52,388 bases of DNA from CAYMEV01 sp964389675 [NCBI: uncultured Candidatus Sumerlaeota bacterium] (GTDB taxonomy: Bacteria > CAYMEV01). The notes beneath the pieces were generated by a model. It was not told where the DNA came from and did not search any database. It saw nothing but the letters and a program-made list of their open reading frames with translations. The DNA is taken from NCBI GenBank assembly GCA_964389675.1, contig CAYMEV010000025.1:1-52388 (forward strand), given 5' to 3'. Shown here one piece after another: positions 17,467-25,944 of the stretch. Within the stretch, counting starts at the first letter, position 1. Each line of letters opens with the position of its first letter. A program made the position numbers and the translations under genes.

Positions 17467-18616
17467 AGGTCCCCTTTCTGATAATTTTTGCGTCTTTTAT
17501 CATAATATTGCCATTGGCTGTCATGTGGTAGATCCTGTTTTCTGAGTCAAGCAGCGCCAGGTCTGCATCCATCCCGACAGCAATTCTGCCCTTGCTTTCA
17601 AGGCCGAGTATCGCTGCAGGATTCGCAGTAGCAACGCAAAGCGCTTTTGAAAGGTCCAGGCCCTCCTCTTTTGACGCATCAATGATTTCATCCAGTATTG
17701 ATTTGGGATCTCCTGTTACAAGCTTCTCAAGTTTGCCATGCTCATCGAACGATGGCAGGCTTCCGCCTCCATCAGAAGACATTGTTATGTTTTCAAGAGG
17801 TACACCAGCTTTTGTCAGCTCAGCAATTGCCCTGGAAGGTTTTGTCTCATATTCCGGGAAAAACGGATATGAACTTGCTGTTATATCAATATAGCCCTTT
17901 TTGCCATATTCCTTGGCATCCTCAAAAATATAGTCATTTCTGTTGATATGGGTAGGCAGAAACTGTGTCAGTTTCAGTTCACTCTTCTCTACTGCTTCAT
18001 AGAGTATGCCGAACGGGTTTTGTGCATCCCCCATATGAAAGTTTACAATCCCCGGTTTTCCGCCCAGCATTCCGCCTACTCTGGCATGACCTGCAAGCTT
18101 AATTATCTCGGATACTGTCGGGCCAGATGACCTGTGATCTGAAATTGCTATCTCTCCAACCCCGATAACCTCCTCAATAAGGGCTATATCCCTTGCAACG
18201 TCCCCTAACAGTGTAGGGGTAGGCACCTGGTAAGCCCCTGTATAAATCCAGCATGAGATTCCTTCTTTTCTCAATGCCTTGGCCTTCATCAGAACGCTTT
18301 CAATTGACCTTGTGATTCCGTCTGTTCCAAGACATCCTATTACGGTTGTAATTCCCCCCTTCAGCATCTCAGAAAGCTTCATTTCAGGTGTTCTGGTGGC
18401 AGGGCCACCTTCTCCGCCTGCTCCCGCAATGTGGGCATGACAGTCAATAATCCCTGGTATCATTCTCAGTCCTTCACATGAAATCATATCAACATCCAGT
18501 TTTGCAGGTTTTGTAATCTTTTCATCTATGGCAATTATTTTGCCTCCTGCTATCAGGACATCCTTTTTCCCTAAATATTCGGGAGCAAAAACCTCACATT
18601 CCTTAAAAATAATCAT
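17459..18616 (-). CDS. iadA: Isoaspartyl (beta-aspartyl) dipeptidase
   Basis: Splits beta-aspartyl dipeptides, the product of cyanophycinase, into free amino acids. The 385-residue amidohydrolase has His60 and His62 in DCHAH, SDHRSSGP, NFHMGD, THINRND, and the catalytic Asp in SSDGGGSLP, followed by ANPAAILGL and VGMDADLALLD of the outer beta-sandwich. In E. coli IadA a carboxylated Lys bridges two zinc ions just before AISDHRS; here the preceding residues are GVGE, so a Glu probably fills that bridging place. The start has AAGGAG at good distance. It lies within the cyanophycin operon, 36 bp after the CphA-like gene and overlapping cphA. Confidence 0.93.
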   Translation of the reverse strand: MIIFKECEVFAPEYLGKKDVLIAGGKIIAIDEKITKPAKLDVDMISCEGLRMIPGIIDCHAHIAGAGGEGGPATRTPEMKLSEMLKGGITTVIGCLGTDGITRSIESVLMKAKALRKEGISCWIYTGAYQVPTPTLLGDVARDIALIEEVIGVGEIAISDHRSSGPTVSEIIKLAGHARVGGMLGGKPGIVNFHMGDAQNPFGILYEAVEKSELKLTQFLPTHINRNDYIFEDAKEYGKKGYIDITASSYPFFPEYETKPSRAIAELTKAGVPLENITMSSDGGGSLPSFDEHGKLEKLVTGDPKSILDEIIDASKEEGLDLSKALCVATANPAAILGLESKGRIAVGMDADLALLDSENRIYHMTANGNIMIKDAKIIRKGTFE

Positions 18617-18652
18617 TCAGATACTCCTTCTTTCCTTTTTGTGCAGGGTATA

Positions 18653-20551
18653 TCAGTTGATAATGCTGTATTTTGAAAGCAGATGTTCCAGGACAGGCTT
18701 TAGAGCTTCAATAAGCTTTTCATCTTTTTGTTCAGGATCATCAAAGTCGAATTTAGCCTTTTCTTCATCATCCTTATAGACAACTATCTGCTTGTCCTCT
18801 ACATTGACAATGAAACCCTCTTTATCCACATCCCTCTTTAATGTTTTTTCCGCATAATGCGGATCCTCAATAATCGCTATGTCTGATCCGTTATGGATAA
18901 TTCCAAAATCCAGAATATCATCCTTATCGTGATTGAACAAGGCGAATTCAAGCTTCGGGTTTCTCAGTATTATCTGAACATTCTTGCTGTGCAGTTTGTT
19001 TTTGCAGAGAAATTCATTGTTGAAGAAGATACCTTCATCTGATAAAAAACCGTATTCAATATCACTCTTAATCTTTTTCAGCTCTTCATAAAGAAGTTTC
19101 CCGAAATTGGTGCTGATCTTATTTCCGGATATTATTGGAATCCTGGAGCCTTGAGAATCTTTGAAAAGGGATTCCATTATAATTCCCGGAACATCAATCG
19201 ATCCACCGATAGCAGGGGCAAGATGCATAAAAACCCCAGGGCCTGCATTTATCTCAATAATTCCAAAATTGCCTTCATTCCATGGCTTTGATATATCTTC
19301 AGTAAGTACATCTATTCCTAAACAGACAACATTGAAGAATTTTGATATATCCTCCACAAGCTTAATATTTTTTGGGTGTATCTTGTCTGTAACATTAATA
19401 GAGACCCCTCCAGCAGATATATTTGCTACCCTGCGTAAAAATATCCTCTCTCCCTCTTTGGGAACGGACTGCAATGACAGGTTCTGAAGCTGAAGGTAGT
19501 CCTTAAGGTCTTCGTCGATCTTTATCTTAGTAAGCGGGGACCTTGCATTATCAAGCCTTACTTCCTTGTCATTTTCAATAGCAATTAATTTTTCAATATT
19601 ATCCGCACCGTTTCCATCAACATAAGCAGGGACCCTCTGCAAAGCAGCTGCGAATTTTCCCTTTACGCTCAGCAGGCGGTGATCAGTCCCATAGATCTGC
19701 TGTTCTACGATAGCCCCGTCAAATGGTACTCCCAGCTCCTTTGCAGCTTTTTCAATATTCTTAAAGGCTTTGCTTACCTCTTCAGGGCTTTCAATATTCG
19801 TTGTTACGCCCTGTCCTTTGTGCCCTGCAAGGGGTTTTACAACAACAGGGAACCCTAAAGCTTCAGTCTCCTTCAGGATATCCTTCTCCGTATAGCAGTT
19901 TTTCCCCTGAGGTGTCGGGAACCCGCACATAAGCAGAAAATCCTTAACCATGTCCTTATACATGGTAAATTCAGTATCCCTGATGCTGTCAATATGCAGT
20001 GTGGTTGATCTGCCCCTTATTGCCTTTTTTCCGTATCCCCATTGAAAGCAGTTTTCCTCATACAGATAGGACACCGGAATACCCCTCTTTAAGCCTGCCT
20101 CAATTAGGGAATAGAGTGTCGGGCCGCCAAACAGGGTTTTATCGAAATCCATTTGAAGAGAAGCAAATTCTGTGTTAAAATCAATCTCCTGGCCTTCATT
20201 AATGGAAGATAGCCATTCACATACAAAATATACGCAGTCTTCTGCAATGGCATCATCCAGAAATTCAACTGCTACCTCATATTCTTCCCCGTCAAAGTCG
20301 ATGCTGTATTTATTGATATAAAGGTTAATATCCATCTTCATAACGTTGAGAAGTACCTCTGCAAACAGGTCTGCAACCCTGGAAGGATAGTTTTCCTTCA
20401 TTTGAGGAAACTTGTCGGTAACAGCATCATAATAAAAGTCAGCCATTGGTCCGCCAGGGTCTAAAAACAGGTTAAATACAATCGCCCTGGTATCAAGGTA
20501 ATAATTCGGACCATTATAGGTATAGAATTTACTTACCTGAAAATCTTTCAC
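18653..20551 (-). CDS. CphA-like ATP-grasp protein with decayed, truncated Mur-ligase domain (CphA2-like)
   Basis: 632 residues. Residues about 190-475 form a CphA-type ATP-grasp domain (KPLAGHKGQGVTTN, IEINAGPGVFMHLAPAIG), and residues 1-190 correspond to the CphA N-terminal domain. After that, SRIPIISGNKISTNFGKLL aligns with the start of the Mur-ligase domain of the cphA product, and ILRNPKLEFALF and GIIHNGSDIAIIEDPH align with its VLKDP...LE and DIGIVLN...DDH segments. The P-loop glycines and Lys-Thr are gone, and the domain stops about 160 residues in. CphA2 enzymes, which join beta-Asp-Arg dipeptides into cyanophycin, also have a truncated, inactive Mur part, so this may be such an enzyme. 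It overlaps the cyanophycinase end by 23 bp. Confidence 0.8.
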   Translation of the reverse strand: MKDFQVSKFYTYNGPNYYLDTRAIVFNLFLDPGGPMADFYYDAVTDKFPQMKENYPSRVADLFAEVLLNVMKMDINLYINKYSIDFDGEEYEVAVEFLDDAIAEDCVYFVCEWLSSINEGQEIDFNTEFASLQMDFDKTLFGGPTLYSLIEAGLKRGIPVSYLYEENCFQWGYGKKAIRGRSTTLHIDSIRDTEFTMYKDMVKDFLLMCGFPTPQGKNCYTEKDILKETEALGFPVVVKPLAGHKGQGVTTNIESPEEVSKAFKNIEKAAKELGVPFDGAIVEQQIYGTDHRLLSVKGKFAAALQRVPAYVDGNGADNIEKLIAIENDKEVRLDNARSPLTKIKIDEDLKDYLQLQNLSLQSVPKEGERIFLRRVANISAGGVSINVTDKIHPKNIKLVEDISKFFNVVCLGIDVLTEDISKPWNEGNFGIIEINAGPGVFMHLAPAIGGSIDVPGIIMESLFKDSQGSRIPIISGNKISTNFGKLLYEELKKIKSDIEYGFLSDEGIFFNNEFLCKNKLHSKNVQIILRNPKLEFALFNHDKDDILDFGIIHNGSDIAIIEDPHYAEKTLKRDVDKEGFIVNVEDKQIVVYKDDEEKAKFDFDDPEQKDEKLIEALKPVLEHLLSKYSIIN

Positions 20552-21428
20552 TTTCTGTCTCCTTTATATTATTTAATATTTTTTCCTTAGTAATTTTTGG
20601 AGATATTATTCTTCTTGTTCTCAAGCTGTATCCATAGCCTTCATACAGGTATGAGACAGTAATCCCGTCTGCAACGATCCTTTCCCCGTTGTTAATTCTG
20701 CTGTAATTGGAATATTTAAGATTATCCGCCTTTACTAATGTCACATAATCAGAACCAATAACATAGAATGTCCCGTCCGGATAGACTATAATTCCTGTAT
20801 CTTCAGCCAATCCAATACCAAGCCTTACCTTATGGCTGATAATATATTGAATTAACCTGAAAATCCTGTCTCTCTTGAAAAAATGAGTATCAATAACAGC
20901 ATCATGTATGAGGCCAAAACCCCTGGAGTGCTGTATGCTTCCCTTAATATAGCCCTTTTCATCACCGGCAAACAGTATGGGATCACACGCAGCTGCGGCC
21001 CCTGCACTTGTCCCTGCTATTGTCGCACCATTTTCATGTCTTTTGATAATCTTCTCATAAAGCCTTGTATCATGGAGAATGTTTACAAGCCTCTCCTGGT
21101 CTCCTCCTGTAAAGAAAATGAGGTCTGACTTTTCGACAGCCGTAATATGCTCCGTCTTGTCTGCTTCATGCTGCTCTCTTATATCAAGAACTTCAACTGA
21201 TTCTGCACCAAGGTCAGAAAATGCATATACATATTTCCTCCCGACATAGCTTGGATCAGAGCTTGCTGTTGGTATTACTGCAACTCGTTTAGATTTGTTT
21301 ATATTCAGGGTAATGTCAAGGACCCTTTTTCTCTGTCTCTTATCCTCATTCCCCCCTATCAGGATAAGATATCCTTTTTTGGAGAGTTTTTTCTTCCATT
21401 TCAGGTTCTTAAAATCCAGAACAGATAT
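20529..21428 (-). CDS. cphB: Cyanophycinase, apparent non-canonical ATA start
   Basis: Exopeptidase of family S51 that releases beta-Asp-Arg from cyanophycin. The reading frame is open on the minus strand from 21458 to the stop at 20529 and encodes the complete family: GYLILIGGNEDK, IPTASSDP, LIFFTGGDQERL, the nucleophile elbow GTSAGAAA with Ser141, His182 in DTHF followed by RFIRLIQ, LGIGLAEDTG, and the terminal SYLYEGYGYSLRTRR. No ATG, GTG or TTG occurs in frame until codon 207 of 299, deep inside the protein. GGGAGG at 21435-21440 stands 6 bases before an in-frame ATA at 21426-21428; a CTG nine bases later is the alternative. First gene of the cyanophycin operon, with a plausible promoter upstream. 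Confidence 0.88.
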   Translation of the reverse strand: MSVLDFKNLKWKKKLSKKGYLILIGGNEDKRQRKRVLDITLNINKSKRVAVIPTASSDPSYVGRKYVYAFSDLGAESVEVLDIREQHEADKTEHITAVEKSDLIFFTGGDQERLVNILHDTRLYEKIIKRHENGATIAGTSAGAAAACDPILFAGDEKGYIKGSIQHSRGFGLIHDAVIDTHFFKRDRIFRLIQYIISHKVRLGIGLAEDTGIIVYPDGTFYVIGSDYVTLVKADNLKYSNYSRINNGERIVADGITVSYLYEGYGYSLRTRRIISPKITKEKILNNIKETESERFSGK

Positions 21429-21434
21429 AACACA

Positions 21435-21440
21435 CCTCCC
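21435..21440 (-). promoter_or_regulatory. Shine-Dalgarno deciding the cphB start
   Basis: GGGAGG on the minus strand, followed by TGTGTT and then ATA TCT GTT CTG. Its spacing favours initiation at ATA over the CTG. Confidence 0.7.
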
Positions 21441-21458
21441 GATAGAGAACTTCTTATT

Positions 21459-21487
21459 TTATACTATTCAAATAGCATAAAAATCAA
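21459..21487 (-). promoter_or_regulatory. Candidate promoter of the cyanophycin operon
   Basis: Minus strand: TTGATT (21482-21487), 17-bp spacer, GTATAA (21459-21464). The sequence between it and the ribosome site is about 18 bases, giving a short leader. An overlapping TAGTAT with shorter spacing is an alternative -10. Confidence 0.4.
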
Positions 21488-21592
21488 GAAAATAATTATC
21501 CCCTGCAGTTCTGACAGCATCACAATTATTCAGCAGAATGCTTATTATAGATAGTTTTGACTTCACTGGCAATCCATTATATTATATCTGAT

Positions 21593-22519
21593 ATGGTAGG
21601 CTTTTCTACACCTTCCTATACCAGGCTCCAAAGAAATGGCGGGTTATCCCGGAGGGCTGAAAAACTCTGGAATATTATGCACAGCTGCACTTTATGCCCA
21701 AGGTTATGCAGAGCAGACAGGCTGGCCGGGGAGAAGGGTTTCTGCATGGCTGATGCAAACCTCTATATTGCTTCTTATGGCCCTCATTTCGGTGAAGAAA
21801 GTCCTCTTGTCGGCACAGGCGGTTCAGGTACTATTTTTTTCAGCAACTGCTCGCTAAGGTGTGTTTTTTGCATAAACTGGGAGATCAGTCATAAAGGTGC
21901 CGGAAATCATGTAAGTATTGAAGGTCTTGCAGATATTATGCTTTACCTTCAGGACCATGGGTGTCATAATATCAATCTTGTAACACCTGACCATTATCTC
22001 CCTTTTATATTGAAAGCTGTTGATATTGCATCAGGCAGAGGTCTCAGGCTGCCCCTTGTCTATAATACAAGCGGATGGACAAATCCCGATATTTTAACAG
22101 GGCTTGACGGTTTAATTGATGTATACCTTGCTGATTTTAAGTTCTTTGAAAAAGATATGGCTGCCAGGTATTCAGAAGGGGCTTACAGCTATCCAGAAAC
22201 CTGCAGAAAATCACTCCTTGAGATGCATCGCCAGGTTGGCACAGCAAAAATTTCATCAGGCGGCCTTATCTGCCGGGGGCTTATGATACGCCATCTTGTA
22301 ATGCCAGGCAAAGCAGGCGGGACAAAAAGACTGATAAGCTGGATATCTGAAAATCTTCCAAAGGATACTTATGTTAATATCATGTCGCAATACAGGCCGA
22401 TGTATAAAGCATTTGAATATCCTGAAATATCAAGGGCCATAACAGAAAAAGAATATGAAGAAGCTGTGGGCCATGCAATAGAGGTTGGTTTGACAAACCT
22501 TGATATACAGGGGTACTGA
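21593..22519 (+). CDS. Radical SAM protein, PflX-like (putative activase family)
   Basis: 308 residues from the ATG at 21593; an upstream TTG at 21557 is possible but neither has a clear ribosome site, and the family usually starts just before the PSY segment. Residues about 32-50 hold CTLCPRLCRADR...GFC, a Cys-rich N-terminal element typical of PflX proteins. The radical SAM cluster motif is CSLRCVFC (Cys-x3-Cys-x2-Cys). Then follow NLVTPDHYLP, YNTSGW and LADFKFF, and the C-terminal SQYRPMYKA, all usual for the group. PflX relatives are annotated as pyruvate formate-lyase activase-like, but their targets are mostly unknown. It is divergent from the cyanophycin operon and convergent with a secreted unknown. 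Confidence 0.85.
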   Translation: MVGFSTPSYTRLQRNGGLSRRAEKLWNIMHSCTLCPRLCRADRLAGEKGFCMADANLYIASYGPHFGEESPLVGTGGSGTIFFSNCSLRCVFCINWEISHKGAGNHVSIEGLADIMLYLQDHGCHNINLVTPDHYLPFILKAVDIASGRGLRLPLVYNTSGWTNPDILTGLDGLIDVYLADFKFFEKDMAARYSEGAYSYPETCRKSLLEMHRQVGTAKISSGGLICRGLMIRHLVMPGKAGGTKRLISWISENLPKDTYVNIMSQYRPMYKAFEYPEISRAITEKEYEEAVGHAIEVGLTNLDIQGY

Positions 22520-22568
22520 AAATCAAAAAAGCTTGCTCTAATGCTGCAGAAAGGCTTTTATCCGCGGT

Positions 22569-23183
22569 CTATTTTCTTGATTTATACTCCGCAAGTTCAT
22601 AAATCCAGGTATCATTGGCAGCCATAAATTCTGCATAAACAGGAAGGGGTATTTTTATATTTATGCTGTATGTTGCATTCTCCTGCTTTCTGGTCATGCT
22701 GTGTACATAGTTATATTTAAGAACCATTCCTTTTATACCGCCGCATTCTTTGATACCATTTATTTCTAAAGATTTATCCCCTTCTGAAAAGCTGAAGCCT
22801 TCCCTAAATATTGCATTTTCAGTAATGAAGCTGTCAATATTTATAAGATTAGACAATATATTCGCAATCTCAAAATTTTCAGCTGAAAAAACAAAATCAA
22901 TTGCAGACATGCCAGGCTCCAGCCTGATAGTCTCTGAAAATTCAGAGTTCCATTTTCCTGTAATTTCAATATCAAGGGAATCTTTCTCAGCGGTGTTTGC
23001 TTTTAATTCGACCCAGCCTTTCAATCCCCTTTCAGAACTGATCTGATACCTGAAATACTGCCCATCCGCTAAATTGAAATAATCCCATTTTTCCGGAATA
23101 TCCTGTGAATAACAAAAGACATTGCATGACAATATAAGCAAAGCCATGCATATCATTCCAGTTATTAATTTTTTTTCGCACAT
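22569..23183 (-). CDS. Secreted protein of unknown function
   Basis: 204 residues. Residues 1-26 are a signal peptide (Lys-rich start, hydrophobic core, then a Cys and Ser-Gln region). A Cys near residue 20 in a LLILSC context could instead be a lipobox, so it may be a lipoprotein. The mature part is strand-rich, with many Glu/Asp and aromatic residues, about 180 residues long, suggesting a beta-sheet domain such as seen in DUF3108-like envelope proteins; I cannot confirm this. It is transcribed alone, convergent with the PflX-like gene. No clear ribosome site precedes the ATG at normal distance. Confidence 0.65.
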   Translation of the reverse strand: MCEKKLITGMICMALLILSCNVFCYSQDIPEKWDYFNLADGQYFRYQISSERGLKGWVELKANTAEKDSLDIEITGKWNSEFSETIRLEPGMSAIDFVFSAENFEIANILSNLINIDSFITENAIFREGFSFSEGDKSLEINGIKECGGIKGMVLKYNYVHSMTRKQENATYSINIKIPLPVYAEFMAANDTWIYELAEYKSRK

Positions 23184-23391
23184 TAATTGTATCTTTTAAT
23201 ACCTCCAATCTTTATTTTTTTGCCTTAAACCAGCAAATATCCTAAACGAAGACAATCTCCTCTCCTGAATGCAGAATTTACAATATACAAATAAAAAAAA
23301 CAGGCAAGAATAATTATGCAGGATAGAAAATTAAATGATATACAAAAACACCTGAAAAGCAGGCAATTTTTTAATTATAAGAATTGCAGGA

Positions 23392-23421
23392 AAGCAGGGG
23401 GGATGTCTCGCCCCCCTGCTT
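23392..23421 (-). terminator. GC-rich hairpin after malic enzyme
   Basis: Arms AAGCAGGGGGG (23392-23402) and CCCCCCTGCTT (23411-23421) pair over 11 bp around an 8-base loop, starting a few bases past the malic enzyme stop. On the minus strand it is followed by TCCTGCAATTCTTATAATT, not a clean T-run, so it is either an imperfect terminator or a 3'-protecting stem. Confidence 0.6.
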
Positions 23422-23426
23422 CAATA

Positions 23427-24767
23427 TCAGTCTTTTGGAGGATTCTTGATATATCCGTTCTCCATCAGGCATTGAATCTCATCCCTTGATCTCTTAATCA
23501 TGCTTTCTGCAATACTGAACAGCTCTTTTTCCGAAAATTTCAGCCGGGAAACACCCTGTTCAATAGCCTTTTTTGCAACAGCAACTGCTTCTCTCGGGAA
23601 AACTTCCCATTCATCCATTGTTGGTATTAGATAATCTTCAGACAGGCCTTTATCCTCAGCAGTTTTTGCCAATTCATAAGCTGCTTCTATGCACATTTCA
23701 TCTGTTATAGTCCTGGCCATTACATCCAGGGTACCCCTGAAAATTCCAGGAAATCCAAGTGAGTTATTGACCTGGTTCGGGAAATCGGACCTGCCTGTTG
23801 CTACTATCTTTGCACCTGCCTCCTTGGCCTCCCATGGCCAGATCTCTGGTATCGGGTTAGCACAGGCAAAGACAATAGCATCCCTGGCCATATCTGAAAT
23901 CCATTCTTTTTTTATTGTTCCAGGGCCTGGTTTTGAAAGAGCAATAAGAACGTCAGCACCTTTCATCGCATCGGGGATATCCCCTTTCAGCTGTCTCTTA
24001 TTGGTGATCTGTGAATAATAATACTTCTCTTTGAATTTCAGTTTGAGGTCATCCCTGTCTTTATGCAGAGTACCTTTGGTATCCACCATTATTATATTCC
24101 CGGGCGTAGCCCCTGCAGAGATAAGCAGTCTGATTATTGCAATATTTGCTGCCCCGGCTCCTACCATTGTTATGGATACATCCTGTATCTTTTTATTTAC
24201 CAATTTCAAACCGTTTATAAGCCCAGCAAGAGTCACTGCTGCTGTTCCCTGCTGGTCATCATGCCATACAGGGATCCTTGCTTTCTTCCTTAAGGTGTCA
24301 AGTATATGGAAACACTTGGGCTGTGACAGGTCTTCAAGGTTGATCCCGCCAAAGGTCGGCTGGAGGTACATGACAGTCTTTATGATCTCTTCAGGATCTT
24401 TGGTATCCAGACAGATCGGAAAAGCATCCACTCCGCCAAGATACTTGAATAACAATGCCTTGCCTTCCATAACAGGCAGTCCCGCTTCAGGCCCTATATC
24501 CCCAAGGCCCAGCACTCTTGTCCCATCACTTACAACAGCTACAAAATTAGCTTTGTTCGTATGCTTGAAAACAGTTTCGGGGTTATTATATATGTCCCTG
24601 CATGGTGATGCAACTCCAGGTGTATACCAGATCGCAAAATCATTTACGTCTCTGACACAGCATTTTGATACGACTTCCACCTTTCCCTTGTAGAATGGAT
24701 GCAGTTTCATGGCATCCTGTCCAGGTTTTTGCGCTTTTTTCAATAATTCATCCACATTTTGAGTCAT
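23427..24767 (-). CDS. Malic enzyme (malate dehydrogenase, oxaloacetate-decarboxylating)
   Basis: Oxidatively decarboxylates malate to pyruvate with NAD(P). The 446-residue protein corresponds to the short bacterial form without the phosphotransacetylase extension. Seen are YTPGVASPC, VVSDGTRVLGLGDIGPEAGLPVMEGKALLFK, the metal-binding segment GINLEDLSQP, WHDDQQGTAAV, the nucleotide-binding GAGAANIAI, ALSKPGPG, and FACANPIPEIWP, then GRSDFPNQVNNSLGFPGIF. AAGGAGG precedes the ATG. It is the last gene of a minus-strand unit, 27 bp after the saccharopine-dehydrogenase-like gene, and is followed by an 11-bp hairpin. Whether NAD or NADP is used cannot be judged. Confidence 0.95.
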   Translation of the reverse strand: MTQNVDELLKKAQKPGQDAMKLHPFYKGKVEVVSKCCVRDVNDFAIWYTPGVASPCRDIYNNPETVFKHTNKANFVAVVSDGTRVLGLGDIGPEAGLPVMEGKALLFKYLGGVDAFPICLDTKDPEEIIKTVMYLQPTFGGINLEDLSQPKCFHILDTLRKKARIPVWHDDQQGTAAVTLAGLINGLKLVNKKIQDVSITMVGAGAANIAIIRLLISAGATPGNIIMVDTKGTLHKDRDDLKLKFKEKYYYSQITNKRQLKGDIPDAMKGADVLIALSKPGPGTIKKEWISDMARDAIVFACANPIPEIWPWEAKEAGAKIVATGRSDFPNQVNNSLGFPGIFRGTLDVMARTITDEMCIEAAYELAKTAEDKGLSEDYLIPTMDEWEVFPREAVAVAKKAIEQGVSRLKFSEKELFSIAESMIKRSRDEIQCLMENGYIKNPPKD

Positions 24768-24794
24768 AAATACCCTCCTTGGTAATTTTTTGAT

Positions 24795-25934
24795 TTATTC
24801 AGCTTCCTCTTTTATTAAAAAGTTTATATTTCTTTTCTTAAGCTCATTAAAAAAGATCTCAGGGTCAATATCAAGTTCCTGGTAGATGAAACCTCTTTTC
24901 TTTATGCTGTCTCCAAGGCACATCTGAGCAATTATAGAAGCTGGAAAACCTGTGCATATCATCATTGCAGACAGGTTTTTCTCTTTTTCATTATACCTGA
25001 TGAGGTCAGCCTCAATTCTTCTTTCTTTGCTGGTAATAAGTATTCTTGCCAGTACTGCATCATTCATGGTAGTTTTCAAAGAGCTTCCCAACAGAATCTC
25101 AAACAGCTCTCTGCTGGTTTTTGAAATGCCATTAAAGCTGTTAATGGTATTATCAGCAAACCCGAGATCCAGCATGGATTTTATCAGATCCTTATGTCCT
25201 TTGTACCTGATTGTCTTATATGAAAGATTCTCAGTAAATCTGCTCATGGTATGAGGCATGGTCGAAGATCCGCCGGAAGTATTGAAAGCCTCAAGTTCAC
25301 CGAAAGGTTCAGGGAAAGTTATTAATTCCAGATCATCCAGGGCTTTTTTTACTGCAACCTTATTATTCTCCAGCACTATGCAATCCTCAAGATACTCATT
25401 TATAAGCCCGTTAACTGAAAAAACAATCCGGTAGTTCAATGGATTATCTTTTATCAGCGGAAGGCCCCCTACCATAATCCTGATATCAGCTGCATTTTTT
25501 ATCCTTAAAAGGAGATAGGCTGATACTATTGATACAAGCCCGGGAGCCAGGCCTGTATCCGGTATCAGGCATACACCGTTATTCTCGGCCAATTTGTTAA
25601 GCTCCATCTGCCTGTTAACAACATCGAGATTTCCACCCAGGTCGATCCAGTGAATGCTGCTTTCAACCGTTATTTTTGAAAGCTTATAATTGTATCTGTA
25701 GGGAAGTGTGCTGATTACTATATCAATTCCGTCAAGAAGCCTCTCATATGACCTGTAGTCTGTTGCATCAAAAATAATCGTATGAATGTTTTTGCTCTTG
25801 AAATGTGCTTCAATAGTCTCCAGATTATCTTCTTTCAGGTCGCATATATAGATCTTTGAGTCCCTGCATGTATTTATAATGTCATATACTACACCCTCCG
25901 ACATCTTGCCTGCACCAAGGATTAAAAAATTCAT
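24795..25934 (-). CDS. Saccharopine dehydrogenase / lysine 6-dehydrogenase family oxidoreductase
   Basis: 379 residues from the ATG at 25934, chosen because TAGGAGG lies at good distance upstream; the frame opens 11 codons earlier without a site. An N-terminal Rossmann fold with GAGKM at residues 7-11 is followed by CDLKEDN (acidic end of strand 2, pointing to NAD rather than NADP), STLPYRYN, and DLGGN. The C-terminal half has PDTGLAPGLVS, a dimer/substrate domain, and FNTSGGSSTMPHT, which is characteristic of lysine dehydrogenase-like members. Possible reactions are lysine or saccharopine oxidation, or related amino-acid chemistry. It is the third gene of a unit with DUF362 upstream (10-bp gap) and malic enzyme downstream. 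Confidence 0.82.
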   Translation of the reverse strand: MNFLILGAGKMSEGVVYDIINTCRDSKIYICDLKEDNLETIEAHFKSKNIHTIIFDATDYRSYERLLDGIDIVISTLPYRYNYKLSKITVESSIHWIDLGGNLDVVNRQMELNKLAENNGVCLIPDTGLAPGLVSIVSAYLLLRIKNAADIRIMVGGLPLIKDNPLNYRIVFSVNGLINEYLEDCIVLENNKVAVKKALDDLELITFPEPFGELEAFNTSGGSSTMPHTMSRFTENLSYKTIRYKGHKDLIKSMLDLGFADNTINSFNGISKTSRELFEILLGSSLKTTMNDAVLARILITSKERRIEADLIRYNEKEKNLSAMMICTGFPASIIAQMCLGDSIKKRGFIYQELDIDPEIFFNELKKRNINFLIKEEAE

Positions 25935-25944
25935 ATCATACCTC

